Shown: positions 24,313 through 31,759 of the stretch, piece after piece
Layout of the letters: every line of letters starts with the position of its first letter
Position numbering within the stretch: position 1 is the first letter of the stretch
Source: Bacillota bacterium
GTDB lineage: Bacteria; Bacillota; Clostridia; Lachnospirales; Lachnospiraceae
Reading direction: 5' to 3'
Assembly (NCBI GenBank): GCA_023390555.1
Contig: JAEWCQ010000043.1
Span: forward strand, 62,001-126,000
Length of the DNA stretch: 64,000 nucleotides
Notes under the pieces: model-generated
What the model was told of the DNA's origin: nothing
The model's input: only the letters and a program-made list of their open reading frames with translations
Databases searched by the model: none
Translations under genes and position numbers: made by a program

Positions 24313-25322
24313 ATGAAACCTCTCCTGCCTTTGTATAGTTGAAACAAAAAGCAGGGGGCACCTATGACTGCCGTCAATACACCCAGCGGAAGTTCCTGTG
24401 CGGATAAACATCTTGCCAGATCATCGACAAGCAACAGAAACAGAGCACCGGACACCATTGTGGCAGGAAGCAGCTTCCTGTAGTCCGGTCCGGCCAGCAT
24501 CCTGCAGATGTGCGGAATCACAAGGCCGATCCAGCCGATCATCCCGCCGACTGCAACAGAAGAACTGGTCAGCAGCGTAGCAAATAGGATTACCATACCT
24601 CTTGTTTTCTTTGCATCTATCCCCATAGATTCTGCTTCTTCATCCTGAAAGCACAGTATATTCATCTTCCATCTCAGTAATTGCAGCGGAATGACTCCAA
24701 TCAGGAACGGAATCATCAAAATCCATACATCCTGCTGCGTAACATAGGTAAGACCTCCCATCAACCAGAAAGTCAATGCCGGCAGCGTATCGTACGGATC
24801 ACCAAGATACTTAATAATAGAAATACCTGCCGAAAACAGTGAAGTAACCACCATTCCCGCCAGGACCAGCATCAGAATACTTCCGCGGTCCCCCGCAGAA
24901 TGACTGACTATAAATGTAATTCCAACCGCAGTAAGGCCGCCCGCAAAGGCAAGCAACTGGATTGTCAATGCATTGCATCCAAATAAGATTCCGACTGCAG
25001 CTCCAAAGCTTGCACCGGAAGAAGCACCGAGAATGTCCGGAGCTACCATTGGATTGCGTAATATTCCCTGATAAGAAGCGCCTGATACCGCCAGCGCTGC
25101 TCCAATCAAAACGGCAGCCATCATACGCGGAAACCGGACTTCCCAAAACACCATTTTCGTAACTTCATCCACACCGCTGGAAATTCCGCTCAGTTTTTCG
25201 TAAAAAAGCCGGAATAAGTCCGCAGAGGAGATCGGATATCTTCCTCCCATCGTGGACAAAAGAATCGCCACAAGTAATCCCACGATTAAAATCGGAACTA
25301 TGTATTTTCGCTCTTTCTTCAA
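24309..25322 (-). CDS. FecCD-family ABC permease
   Basis: A 337-residue inner-membrane permease with about ten membrane segments. Family marks are FWEVRFPRMMAAVLIGAALA, GILRNPMVAPDILGASSGAS and GWIGLVIPHICRMLAGPDYR. It forms the channel of the importer completed by the next two genes. The start is unusual: a TTG at 25322, 11 bases after GGAGG, since no in-frame ATG precedes it before a stop. It overlaps the binding-protein gene by 4 bases. Confidence 0.92.
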   Translation of the reverse strand: MKKERKYIVPILIVGLLVAILLSTMGGRYPISSADLFRLFYEKLSGISSGVDEVTKMVFWEVRFPRMMAAVLIGAALAVSGASYQGILRNPMVAPDILGASSGASFGAAVGILFGCNALTIQLLAFAGGLTAVGITFIVSHSAGDRGSILMLVLAGMVVTSLFSAGISIIKYLGDPYDTLPALTFWLMGGLTYVTQQDVWILMIPFLIGVIPLQLLRWKMNILCFQDEEAESMGIDAKKTRGMVILFATLLTSSSVAVGGMIGWIGLVIPHICRMLAGPDYRKLLPATMVSGALFLLLVDDLARCLSAQELPLGVLTAVIGAPCFLFQLYKGRRGFI

Positions 25323-25397
25323 ATTCTGTACTTCCTCCGCTACTTCTACCCCCGCAGCAAAATCACATCATGAACTCCTTTGTTAAATATATGTTAG

Positions 25398-25426
25398 AGG
25401 ATAGCACATTTTATTCGTTTTGCCAA
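25398..25426 (-). promoter_or_regulatory. Promoter of the FecCD-type operon
   Basis: On the minus strand, TTGGCA (25426-25421) and TATCCT (25403-25398) are separated by 17 bases. CTAAC immediately downstream (25397-25393) matches the half-site of the operator at 25630-25645 on the other side of this region. Confidence 0.68.
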
Positions 25427-25591
25427 TCGATTTTTTAGAAAACAACAAAGCCATTTTTGTGCGCGTTAAGACGTTTGAAAATGAAATGATAAATATTCTT
25501 ATCAGCCGTTTAAGTCGGCTCAAATATGCCTTTTTGCTGAAAAAAAAACGGTTCAGATTGTTTTGTATTTTAAGGAGTGTAAATAAAATGC

Positions 25592-25645
25592 TTGACAGTA
25601 AGAATGTCCATATGCTATTGTCCGTACGTGTTAGTCTTATCTAAC
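25592..25645 (+). promoter_or_regulatory. Promoter and palindromic operator of the ferric-reductase-like gene
   Basis: TTGACA (25592-25597) and TATTGT (25616-25621) are 18 bases apart. Just downstream lies GTTAGTCTTATCTAAC (25630-25645), a 16-base inverted repeat over the transcription start. The TTAG/CTAA arms recall DtxR/IdeR-type iron boxes, but the regulator is not identified. Confidence 0.65.
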
Positions 25646-25719
25646 ATTCGTATAGTCATGGCTAACTGTTGCATCGGCACTGTCCGGCAAACCTATTATC
25701 AAAAAAGGAGTGAAGTGTT

Positions 25720-26472
25720 ATGATTTTTTTCATTGCATTACTGGAAGCCCTATTGTTTGTTTTTCTATTTAAGGGAGCAATTAAAAAGCACCCTGCCATT
25801 TTTTATATTCTTTCGATTGCGATCATCGCCTTTATCGCTTGCTATCAGAAGCTCAATCTCTACACAGTTTTTCCGGAATGGACCTATACATACATCATTT
25901 CCGTCTTCTGGCGGGGTGCCTTTTCTACGGCACTGTTTGTCATAGTCATGTATATCGGCGCCCTGAACAGAAAAAGCAAGGTCGTGAAAGCGCTTATGCC
26001 AATTCGGGGATATCTGTCCATCATCGCATGCCTGATTACGCTGGCACATTCTTTTGTATACGGCACTTATTATGTACCTGCCATGTTACAGGCTTCTCAG
26101 GAATTCAGCGTCCGTGAGGTGATTGCCCTGATTATCACCGCACCTTTGTTTATCCTGATGCTTCTTCTTATGATAACCTCTTTCACAAAGGTACGCAGCC
26201 GTATGAGGGCTGTTACCTGGAAGAAAATCCAGCGCCTTTCCTATCTCTGGTTCGCTCTGCTCTACGCTTATCTGATGGTGCTTCTGATTCCTGACATGCT
26301 GCAGGCATTCGATCCGTCTTCCAATATGGCAACGCTGTATAAAGTGAATTATACGTTATCCGTTGTAATCTATACGCTTGTCTTCGGAAGCTATTTCATA
26401 TTGAGAGTCAGAAAGTACCTCCGCGACAGAGCAAGCAGTCTCTCCGATATCACCCAGCCTGTATCTGCCTGA
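25720..26472 (+). CDS. Ferric-reductase-like transmembrane protein, one heme His apparently replaced
   Basis: A 250-residue membrane protein with about six to seven membrane segments, resembling the YedZ/MsrQ/ferric-reductase heme-binding domain. The first heme-ligand helix is RGYLSIIACLITLAHSFVYG. The paired helix, WKKIQRLSYLWFALLYAYLM, has the usual WKKxQRLSY lead-in but Tyr where a His ligand is expected. It may therefore bind one heme or none. It lies divergent from an iron-type importer with a TTAG/CTAA operator, so a role in surface iron or heme reduction is plausible but inferred. AAGGAG precedes the ATG. Confidence 0.65.
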   Translation: MIFFIALLEALLFVFLFKGAIKKHPAIFYILSIAIIAFIACYQKLNLYTVFPEWTYTYIISVFWRGAFSTALFVIVMYIGALNRKSKVVKALMPIRGYLSIIACLITLAHSFVYGTYYVPAMLQASQEFSVREVIALIITAPLFILMLLLMITSFTKVRSRMRAVTWKKIQRLSYLWFALLYAYLMVLLIPDMLQAFDPSSNMATLYKVNYTLSVVIYTLVFGSYFILRVRKYLRDRASSLSDITQPVSA

Positions 26473-26485
26473 AACAGGCCTAATC

Positions 26486-26525
26486 AAAAACGGCTGCCGG
26501 CAGTAAGACCGGTAACCGTTTTCCT
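26486..26525. terminator. Rho-independent terminator
   Basis: AAAACGG (26487-26493) pairs with CCGTTTT (26516-26522), with an inner CCGG/CCGG pairing. It lies between convergent genes and can serve both. Confidence 0.78.
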
Positions 26526-26538
26526 TTGATTTCTTTCG

Positions 26539-27123
26539 TTATCCCTTCTGAACCCAGAGTCCATGCTGACTGCAGCCAAAATAGAATTTCCCTCCGCGCA
26601 TTCTTGGAAATCTCACTTCTCCACTCTGTTCCGGATAAAGCTTCACAAAGTGAATTCGGTCACAGGTCACATAAGCCACAAAATTCAGATGATGCTCTTT
26701 TCTCATTTCATGGGAAAAGGTAAGGTAGTATTCCTCATCCATAATTTCTATATTCAGAAAATGCAACTTATCTATTGGTTTTGCTTCCAGCTGCGCTAAT
26801 TTTCGTCCGCAGCAGGATATTTCTGCCTCACCGGTGGCTGTGATTACATTTCCGCAAGTCGGGCAGAAATAAAATTTTATCTTCTTCATGTTTCCTCCAT
26901 CTGCAATGTTAGGTTCAAAATCCCCCAACAATAATGTCTCCATATTTATGCTGAATACATTCGAGAGTTGCTGCAGCAGGGATATATCCGGACACCCCAG
27001 TCCTCTTTCCCATTTTGAAATGGTTTTATCACTGATATGCATTGCATCGGCAAGCTGCTTCTGCGTCAGCTTCTTTTCCTTACGCAAATCAAGTATCAGT
27101 TTTCCAACTTTCTCGCAGTCCAT
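26539..27123 (-). CDS. XRE-type HTH regulator fused to a superoxide-reductase/desulfoferrodoxin-like domain
   Basis: A 194-residue fusion. Residues about 5-62 are a Cro/CI helix-turn-helix (KLTQKQLADAMHISDKTISK). Residues about 82-115 form a Cys4 metal site (FCPTCGNVITATGEAEISCC) like the N-terminal centre of desulfoferrodoxin. Residues about 120-194 match the superoxide-reductase core: the His motif FSHEMRKEHHLNFVAYVT and the C-terminal CSQHGLW, which in superoxide reductase supplies Cys and His iron ligands. It may sense iron or superoxide, or be a reductase that binds DNA. The ATG at 27123 follows GGAGGTGA. Confidence 0.8.
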   Translation of the reverse strand: MDCEKVGKLILDLRKEKKLTQKQLADAMHISDKTISKWERGLGCPDISLLQQLSNVFSINMETLLLGDFEPNIADGGNMKKIKFYFCPTCGNVITATGEAEISCCGRKLAQLEAKPIDKLHFLNIEIMDEEYYLTFSHEMRKEHHLNFVAYVTCDRIHFVKLYPEQSGEVRFPRMRGGKFYFGCSQHGLWVQKG

Positions 27124-27201
27124 GATATTCACCTCCATGTAGTTAAGAATAAATGCAGACGGGCGTAAATGCAATCGACGCTCCGTAGAGTTTTTGTTTC
27201 A

Positions 27202-28167
27202 TCAGTCCAGATTCAGCTGGTGCATCAGTTTCTGAAGCTCTGAGACGCTGAGGGAACAGTTTTTAATGTTATCCCCCCAATAGGCAGAAGCCTCTTCCTG
27301 TGTAACGGTCTGTGTTTTTGATGCTCCATCCACGGTATACTCCCAGGAAACAGAGCCAAGATTCCCCACGAGTGCCAGCATGACATACGCATAGGAGGTC
27401 ATCTCTTCATTTACCGCCTTTTCTTCGGAAGAAGAAACCGCATCGATAAAGGAAAGTTTCCAGTCATATGGTTCTGCCGAAGTCTGCAGCTGATTCGTAT
27501 AGTTCCCGATCTTACTGCGGATTCCAAGCGCCTCCGCCACTTTGTTGTCTGCGGAGAAATCGCCCACATAGGAAGTTTTCGTCTGATATACAAGCGCTGT
27601 ATTCCTGGAAATCGCACCATTTTCATAGGCTGGCAGATCTCCGAGGTAGACTGCCCTTACCGCCTCTTTTGCGGTATAGGTTTCATCAAATACTTCCGTA
27701 TGTCCAAACAGACTGACCGGTACAGTATAGACAGCAGCCGTCACAATTCCGTCTGCCTCTTTGAATTTTATACGGGAATAAGCCTCTCCGCTCCCCAGGA
27801 GTGTTCCGCTGACCGTGACCGTTTTTCCATCTAGCGATACGGTATAATTCAACGAAGACGGTGAGGTCTGAAATCCGGCAACAAAGATGCGCCATAGGAA
27901 AACCGCTGTAACCAGTACAATCGCTGTCAGAATCCCAAACAGCATCCTTCGCCCCGCATGCCGCTTTACCTTCTTCAGATAATCGAACTCCACCATGCTG
28001 CTGGTGTCAAGTGCCTCCGGTTCCTGCATTTCTCCAAGCAACGCCTCGCATTCCGGACAGTCTTTCAGATGTTTCCGTATCTCTTCATTCGTAACTTCAC
28101 TGGTCAGCCCATCCACATAGGACGGCAGCAGATCCCGTACAACTTCACATTTTAATTTTTCACTCAT
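27202..28167 (-). CDS. Anti-sigma factor with zinc-finger domain (partner of the ECF sigma factor)
   Basis: A 321-residue membrane protein. Residues 1-45 are a zf-HC2 anti-sigma domain with HLKDCPECEALL (HxxxCxxC) preceded by CEVVRDLLPSYVDG. One membrane helix (LFGILTAIVLVTAVFLWRIF) lies near residues 75-95, followed by an extracellular domain of about 220 residues. It overlaps the sigma gene by 8 bases, the usual coupling. It should hold the sigma factor at the membrane until an envelope signal releases it. The extracellular sensor resembles no family I can name. Confidence 0.88.
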   Translation of the reverse strand: MSEKLKCEVVRDLLPSYVDGLTSEVTNEEIRKHLKDCPECEALLGEMQEPEALDTSSMVEFDYLKKVKRHAGRRMLFGILTAIVLVTAVFLWRIFVAGFQTSPSSLNYTVSLDGKTVTVSGTLLGSGEAYSRIKFKEADGIVTAAVYTVPVSLFGHTEVFDETYTAKEAVRAVYLGDLPAYENGAISRNTALVYQTKTSYVGDFSADNKVAEALGIRSKIGNYTNQLQTSAEPYDWKLSFIDAVSSSEEKAVNEEMTSYAYVMLALVGNLGSVSWEYTVDGASKTQTVTQEEASAYWGDNIKNCSLSVSELQKLMHQLNLD

Positions 28168-28639
28168 CCGAATTCATCTCCTTTCGCAGTTTTTCCCTAC
28201 CGCGGTAGTAAGTAACCCTCGCCCAATTCTCGGTTTTTCCGCAGATATCTCCGATTTCCCGAAAGGAGAGGTCTCCAAACAGCCGCAGATACAAAACCTC
28301 ACGCACCGGCTCTTCAAGACCATGCAGATGCCGCAATACCGCTACTTTATTTCCTGCCGCGAAGTAATCCGATTCCGCGGACGGCACCGTGTCCGCCAAT
28401 TCTTCGAACGTCTCCTGCGGCGGATGCTTCTTCCGGTAGACAAAAAGCTGATTCTTTGCAATTGCACAAAGCCATGTGCTCATCTTGCAGCTTCCGTCAT
28501 ACCGGTCTATGCTTTTTATCGCCTGATAAAAAGTCTCCTGTGTGAGTTCTTCCGACAGACCGCCATCGCCTGTCTTCGAAAGAAGAAAACGATAGACCGT
28601 CTGCGCGTGTTCTTTATAAACTTCTTCCATAGACAGCAT
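28160..28639 (-). CDS. ECF-type RNA polymerase sigma factor
   Basis: A 159-residue sigma-70 family protein. Region 2 is residues about 8-70 (LTQETFYQAIKSIDRY, KMSTWLCAIAKNQLFVYRKK), and region 4 about 100-152 (EPVREVLYLRLFGDLSFREI ... NWARVTYYRGREKLRK). There is no region 1 or 3, as expected for this class. GGAGG precedes the ATG by 9 bases. An inverted repeat just upstream may be its own promoter or operator. The regulon is unknown. Confidence 0.93.
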   Translation of the reverse strand: MLSMEEVYKEHAQTVYRFLLSKTGDGGLSEELTQETFYQAIKSIDRYDGSCKMSTWLCAIAKNQLFVYRKKHPPQETFEELADTVPSAESDYFAAGNKVAVLRHLHGLEEPVREVLYLRLFGDLSFREIGDICGKTENWARVTYYRGREKLRKEMNSDE

Positions 28640-28675
28640 TCAATCGCTCCTCCTTTCCGTTTCTCTATTTATTAA

Positions 28676-28698
28676 TAACGAAAATGTCCATTTCGTTA
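28676..28698. promoter_or_regulatory. Perfect inverted repeat upstream of the ECF sigma gene
   Basis: TAACGAAA (28676-28683) and TTTCGTTA (28691-28698) flank a 7-base spacer, about 40 bases upstream of the sigma ATG. On the minus strand it also contains TGTAAC followed by CGTTA, resembling ECF promoter elements, though the spacing (14) is short. Confidence 0.5.
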
Positions 28699-28728
28699 CA
28701 TGATTTTTCAATTTTTTTCATACACCGA

Positions 28729-28758
28729 AAAACAGGCTGACAGATTTGTCAGCCTGTT
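28729..28758 (-). terminator. Rho-independent terminator of the TipA-like MerR gene
   Basis: On the minus strand, AACAGGCTGACA pairs with TGTCAGCCTGTT and is followed by a T run. Confidence 0.88.
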
Positions 28759-28845
28759 CCTGTGAATGCTTGTTTTTAAAGTTTACCCAAATACAGGGCC
28801 ACATGATTCAACTTCCTACTCAAAGTCTGGTTTGGGTTTATTGTA

Positions 28846-29577
28846 TCATTTCTGACAATAAATCTCCACTGCATTTGCCATGAACTCCGCAGTACCGACT
28901 CCATATTTGTCGATGTTTTTCTGAAACCGTACATCACCGGTATACATCTTTCCAAGGCCGGATAAAATCTCCTTCGTGCAGGTGTAGTAATTGGCAGTGA
29001 TATAATCCTGCCATTTTTTCACAAGGTCCTGTACCGGAGTGCTGTCGGGTGCAAGATGACGTTTTTCACCGAATTCCTGCATAATTGCACCTAACCCTTC
29101 CATCATTTTTTTCCACTGTGCTTCTTTCAGACCTTCTGTTTTTTCCACATATTCGGTATAGGCATCTGTTTTTCCCCACCGCTCTTTTACCTCAGCCGCA
29201 TACTGTGTCTTCATCGCTTCCATTTCTGTTTCGTCGAATTCCTCAAATCTCATCACTGTTCCTCCTTCGATTGCATCATTTACAAGTTCGATCAGCCCAT
29301 TCAGATGCTGACGTTTTTTCAGAAGCAGCTCCCGGTGTTTTAGCAGGGCTTCTTTCCGACTGTAACCCGGACTGTTCATGATATTTTTGATTTCAAGCAG
29401 AGGGAAACCGAGTTCCCGGAAAAACAAAATCTGCTGCAGCAACTCCAGCGATTCTCTGTTATATACGCGATATCCGGTGTCCATTACCTCACTTGGCTTT
29501 AAAAGTCCGATGTGATCATAATAATGCAGCGTCCTGACTGTCACACCTGTCAATTTTGCAACTTCATGAATTTTCAA
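28846..29577 (-). CDS. MerR-family regulator with TipAS-like ligand domain
   Basis: A 243-residue regulator. Residues 1-70 are the MerR winged helix (MKIHEVAKLTGVTVRTLHYY, GYRVYNRESLELLQQI), followed by a dimerising coiled coil. Residues about 115-243 resemble the TipAS antibiotic-recognition domain (KTDAYTEYVEKTEGLKEAQW ... KYGVGTAEFMANAVEIYC). Such proteins sense amphipathic or thiopeptide compounds. The start is a TTG (29577), 7 bases after AAGGAGG. Its promoter contains a perfect MerR-type dyad, so it is probably autoregulated. No efflux gene is adjacent. Confidence 0.88.
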   Translation of the reverse strand: MKIHEVAKLTGVTVRTLHYYDHIGLLKPSEVMDTGYRVYNRESLELLQQILFFRELGFPLLEIKNIMNSPGYSRKEALLKHRELLLKKRQHLNGLIELVNDAIEGGTVMRFEEFDETEMEAMKTQYAAEVKERWGKTDAYTEYVEKTEGLKEAQWKKMMEGLGAIMQEFGEKRHLAPDSTPVQDLVKKWQDYITANYYTCTKEILSGLGKMYTGDVRFQKNIDKYGVGTAEFMANAVEIYCQK

Positions 29578-29623
29578 ATGAAATCCTCCTTCCGACCTTC
29601 CGGTCTGCTTCTGTTATGCTTAC

Positions 29624-29652
29624 TGTATACTATGACGTAACGTCAAAGTCAA
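29624..29652 (-). promoter_or_regulatory. MerR-type promoter/operator with TGACGT dyad
   Basis: The palindrome TGACGTAACGTCA (29633-29645) lies between -35 TTGACT (29652-29647) and a -10 read as TATACA (17-base spacer) or TACAGT (19-base spacer). A dyad within a long spacer is the MerR-family signature. Confidence 0.75.
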
Positions 29653-29662
29653 TCGAAAAACG

Positions 29663-29696
29663 AAAAAAACACCGACTCATGAGGCGGCGTTTTTTA
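29663..29696 (-). terminator. Rho-independent terminator of the chemoreceptor gene
   Basis: AAAAAC-CCG-CTC pairs with GAG-CGG-GTTTTTT. It lies about 50 bases downstream of the chemoreceptor stop on the minus strand. Confidence 0.8.
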
Positions 29697-29745
29697 GAAG
29701 TAACATGTTCTAACTCTAAGAATTCTGTTTTCCTGTAGAAGGCAT

Positions 29746-31380
29746 TCAAGAAAAATCACTGACGAATTCGGAAATTTTGGATGCATCCAGACCCACCTGT
29801 ATGATCCCCTTTTTGTCCAGTGTCGCGATCCCTGCATATTTAAACAACTTACCGTCAATATCACGAAAAGCTGCTTTTTGATTCACCTGAACCGCGGCAT
29901 CCCTTAATATCCGGGTAAACTCTGCTGTCTGCGTTCCCTCTTCCATAAGAAACTGAAAACCAAAACAGCTTTGTTCCGTTGTCTGTGTAACCACTCCATT
30001 TTCATCGATCAGATGAATCTCCGTCAGCCCGAATTTCTCACGGAGCCGCATCAAATCTTCGGAAACGAGGTTATTTTTATCATGGAGAGATGCTATGTAT
30101 CGGCAGGCCCGCAGCATCTGCTTTCCAAGTGTCACATCAAAGTGATCCATAATTGTTTCCAGATTATTGGAAATCTGCAGCAGCTGCCTGGCACTGACTT
30201 CATTTTTATCCGCATCCTGCATGTAGAAAGACACATCCTCCGTAATCTTCTGCACCGATTCTGTTCCCTTTTTCCCCTGCGCTGCAACCGACTGTGTATT
30301 CTGGGAGATCAGGCCGGTTCCTGTAGACTGGTCAGAAACATCATTGGAAATGCCCTCGATCAGACTCACGGTATGTTCCATCCGCTTCATAATACCATCC
30401 AGATTCGCCTTAGCCTGATCTGTCACTTTCACTCCATTTTCCACATTCCGGCTGACAAGCTGCATTGCTTCCACCGCACGGCAGACTTCTCCCTTAATGG
30501 ATTCGATCAACTGGTGAATCTGAAGGGCTGCATTTCCTGTTTCATCCGACAGCTTCCGTACTTCCTCGGCTACTACGGCAAATCCCTTTCCCTGTTCTCC
30601 TGCACGGGCTGATTCTATGGCGGCATTCAGCGCAAGCATGGTCGTCTGCTTGGAAATGGCTGTTATGGTCCCTGTGATTCCCTCAATTTCTTTTGTGGCA
30701 CCCTCCAGTCCTTCAATAATTTGAGCCGCACTGATCACATCTTCCTGAATCTGTCCCATCGACAAGGAAACCTGATTCATGGAATCTCCGCCATCCATTG
30801 CCACTACATTGGCCTCTCTGGTCTTTTCCACCGCGGAAGAACTGCTCTTTGCAATGCTGTCGCTGCTGTTTGCAAGCTGCGTAGATGCTGCCGCCACATC
30901 GTTTAACATTCCCAGCGTCGTTTCAAAGACCTGTTCTATTTCCCCAAGGCTTCTGTTCAAATTCTCCATTCCCTTTGAAGTATGATTCGAAGACGCACTG
31001 ATCTTTCCCGAAGAATTCTTAATGGAAACGGAAGAGTTCAGCAGCTCATATATCCAGGTATTCATCATCACCTTAAGCTTCTCAAACTCTTCCATGATTG
31101 CGCGTAATTCCTTTTGTCTCGTCTTTACCTGAATACGTGACGTGAAGTTCCCGGAATTAAACTGTAAGAGACCGTTCCTGATCTCTTCAATCATCTGGTA
31201 CAGTTTTAGATTCGTAAAAAAGAAAAGAACCCCGTTTACCAACAGGGATATTACAGCAAAGAGCAAAATACACAGCAGAAGGGATCTCCCTTTTGCCTGT
31301 TCAAACAATGCATACAGTAACGTATTTGCTGCGGTAATTAAGAGAATTCCCGTCAGACCTGATTTTACTTTCATTTTCAT
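29746..31380 (-). CDS. Methyl-accepting chemotaxis protein with C-terminal sensor-like domain
   Basis: A 544-residue membrane chemoreceptor. Two closely spaced helices (about 10-26 and 33-55) leave almost no extracellular part. A HAMP-like linker (about 60-110) and the signalling coiled coil follow, with the conserved hairpin tip TMLALNAAIESARAGEQGKG. Unusually, about 130 residues lie beyond the signalling domain (about 410-544), including LTEIHLIDENGVVTQTTEQS and GKLFKYAGIATLDKKGIIQV, which look like a PAS/Cache-type sensor. The receptor probably senses a cytoplasmic signal. It is monocistronic with its own terminator. Confidence 0.88.
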   Translation of the reverse strand: MKMKVKSGLTGILLITAANTLLYALFEQAKGRSLLLCILLFAVISLLVNGVLFFFTNLKLYQMIEEIRNGLLQFNSGNFTSRIQVKTRQKELRAIMEEFEKLKVMMNTWIYELLNSSVSIKNSSGKISASSNHTSKGMENLNRSLGEIEQVFETTLGMLNDVAAASTQLANSSDSIAKSSSSAVEKTREANVVAMDGGDSMNQVSLSMGQIQEDVISAAQIIEGLEGATKEIEGITGTITAISKQTTMLALNAAIESARAGEQGKGFAVVAEEVRKLSDETGNAALQIHQLIESIKGEVCRAVEAMQLVSRNVENGVKVTDQAKANLDGIMKRMEHTVSLIEGISNDVSDQSTGTGLISQNTQSVAAQGKKGTESVQKITEDVSFYMQDADKNEVSARQLLQISNNLETIMDHFDVTLGKQMLRACRYIASLHDKNNLVSEDLMRLREKFGLTEIHLIDENGVVTQTTEQSCFGFQFLMEEGTQTAEFTRILRDAAVQVNQKAAFRDIDGKLFKYAGIATLDKKGIIQVGLDASKISEFVSDFS

Positions 31381-31759
31381 TCAAAACACCACCTGTCTCT
31401 ATTCTATCCTAAGCATCTCCCTATCCCATCCGGATCAGAGAATCTCCTATAAAAGAACAAAAGTGTACATCGTATACTCCCGCATTCTACTACTTCGAAC
31501 GTACACCTTTTGTTCCGCGCGCGAAGCTGCGCATCTAAGTTTTATTCTATCGAAAATCGTGGCTTCCACACATTAATGTAACAAGGGTTTTCCTGTAAAA
31601 TAAAAAAGATGTTTCTGCAGACTTTCTCTGCATCAACATCTTTGTCCTGATTCTATATAGAGTTGCTTATTCTTGTATCATTATAGCATCATTTTTTGAA
31701 AATTCCAGTTTTTTCTTACTTTTTCAGCAAATAGTTCTCCCTCGAAATAAAACTTTCAT
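31381..31759. other. Intergenic region with an inverted repeat and a terminator
   Basis: No gene is supported here. GAACAAAAGTGTAC (31455-31468) and GTACACCTTTTGTTC (31501-31515) form an inverted repeat around a 32-base loop. A terminator lies at 31601-31647. Open frames across the region lack ribosome sites. Confidence 0.55.
31601..31647 (-). terminator. Terminator downstream of the sulfation operon
   Basis: AAAGATGTT ... AACATCTTT with an inner TGCAGA/TCTGCA pairing. On the minus strand a T-rich run follows. It lies about 115 bases past the sulfotransferase stop codon and should end the cysD-cysNC-sulfotransferase transcript. Confidence 0.75.

Larger units (their letters stand above)
25323..25719. 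other. Divergent intergenic region, iron-type regulation likely
   Basis: This stretch holds the permease-operon promoter, a promoter with operator for the ferric-reductase-like gene, and long AT-rich sequence between them. An 18-codon frame (25588-25644, MLDSKNVHMLLSVRVSLI) has a good AAGGAG site, but it overlaps the promoter and operator, so I do not call it. Confidence 0.5.

Noticed and set aside
25588..25644. 18-codon frame MLDSKNVHMLLSVRVSLI with a good AAGGAG site, possible leader peptide
   Set aside because: It spans the -35, -10 and operator of the downstream gene, so transcripts from that promoter would not include it.
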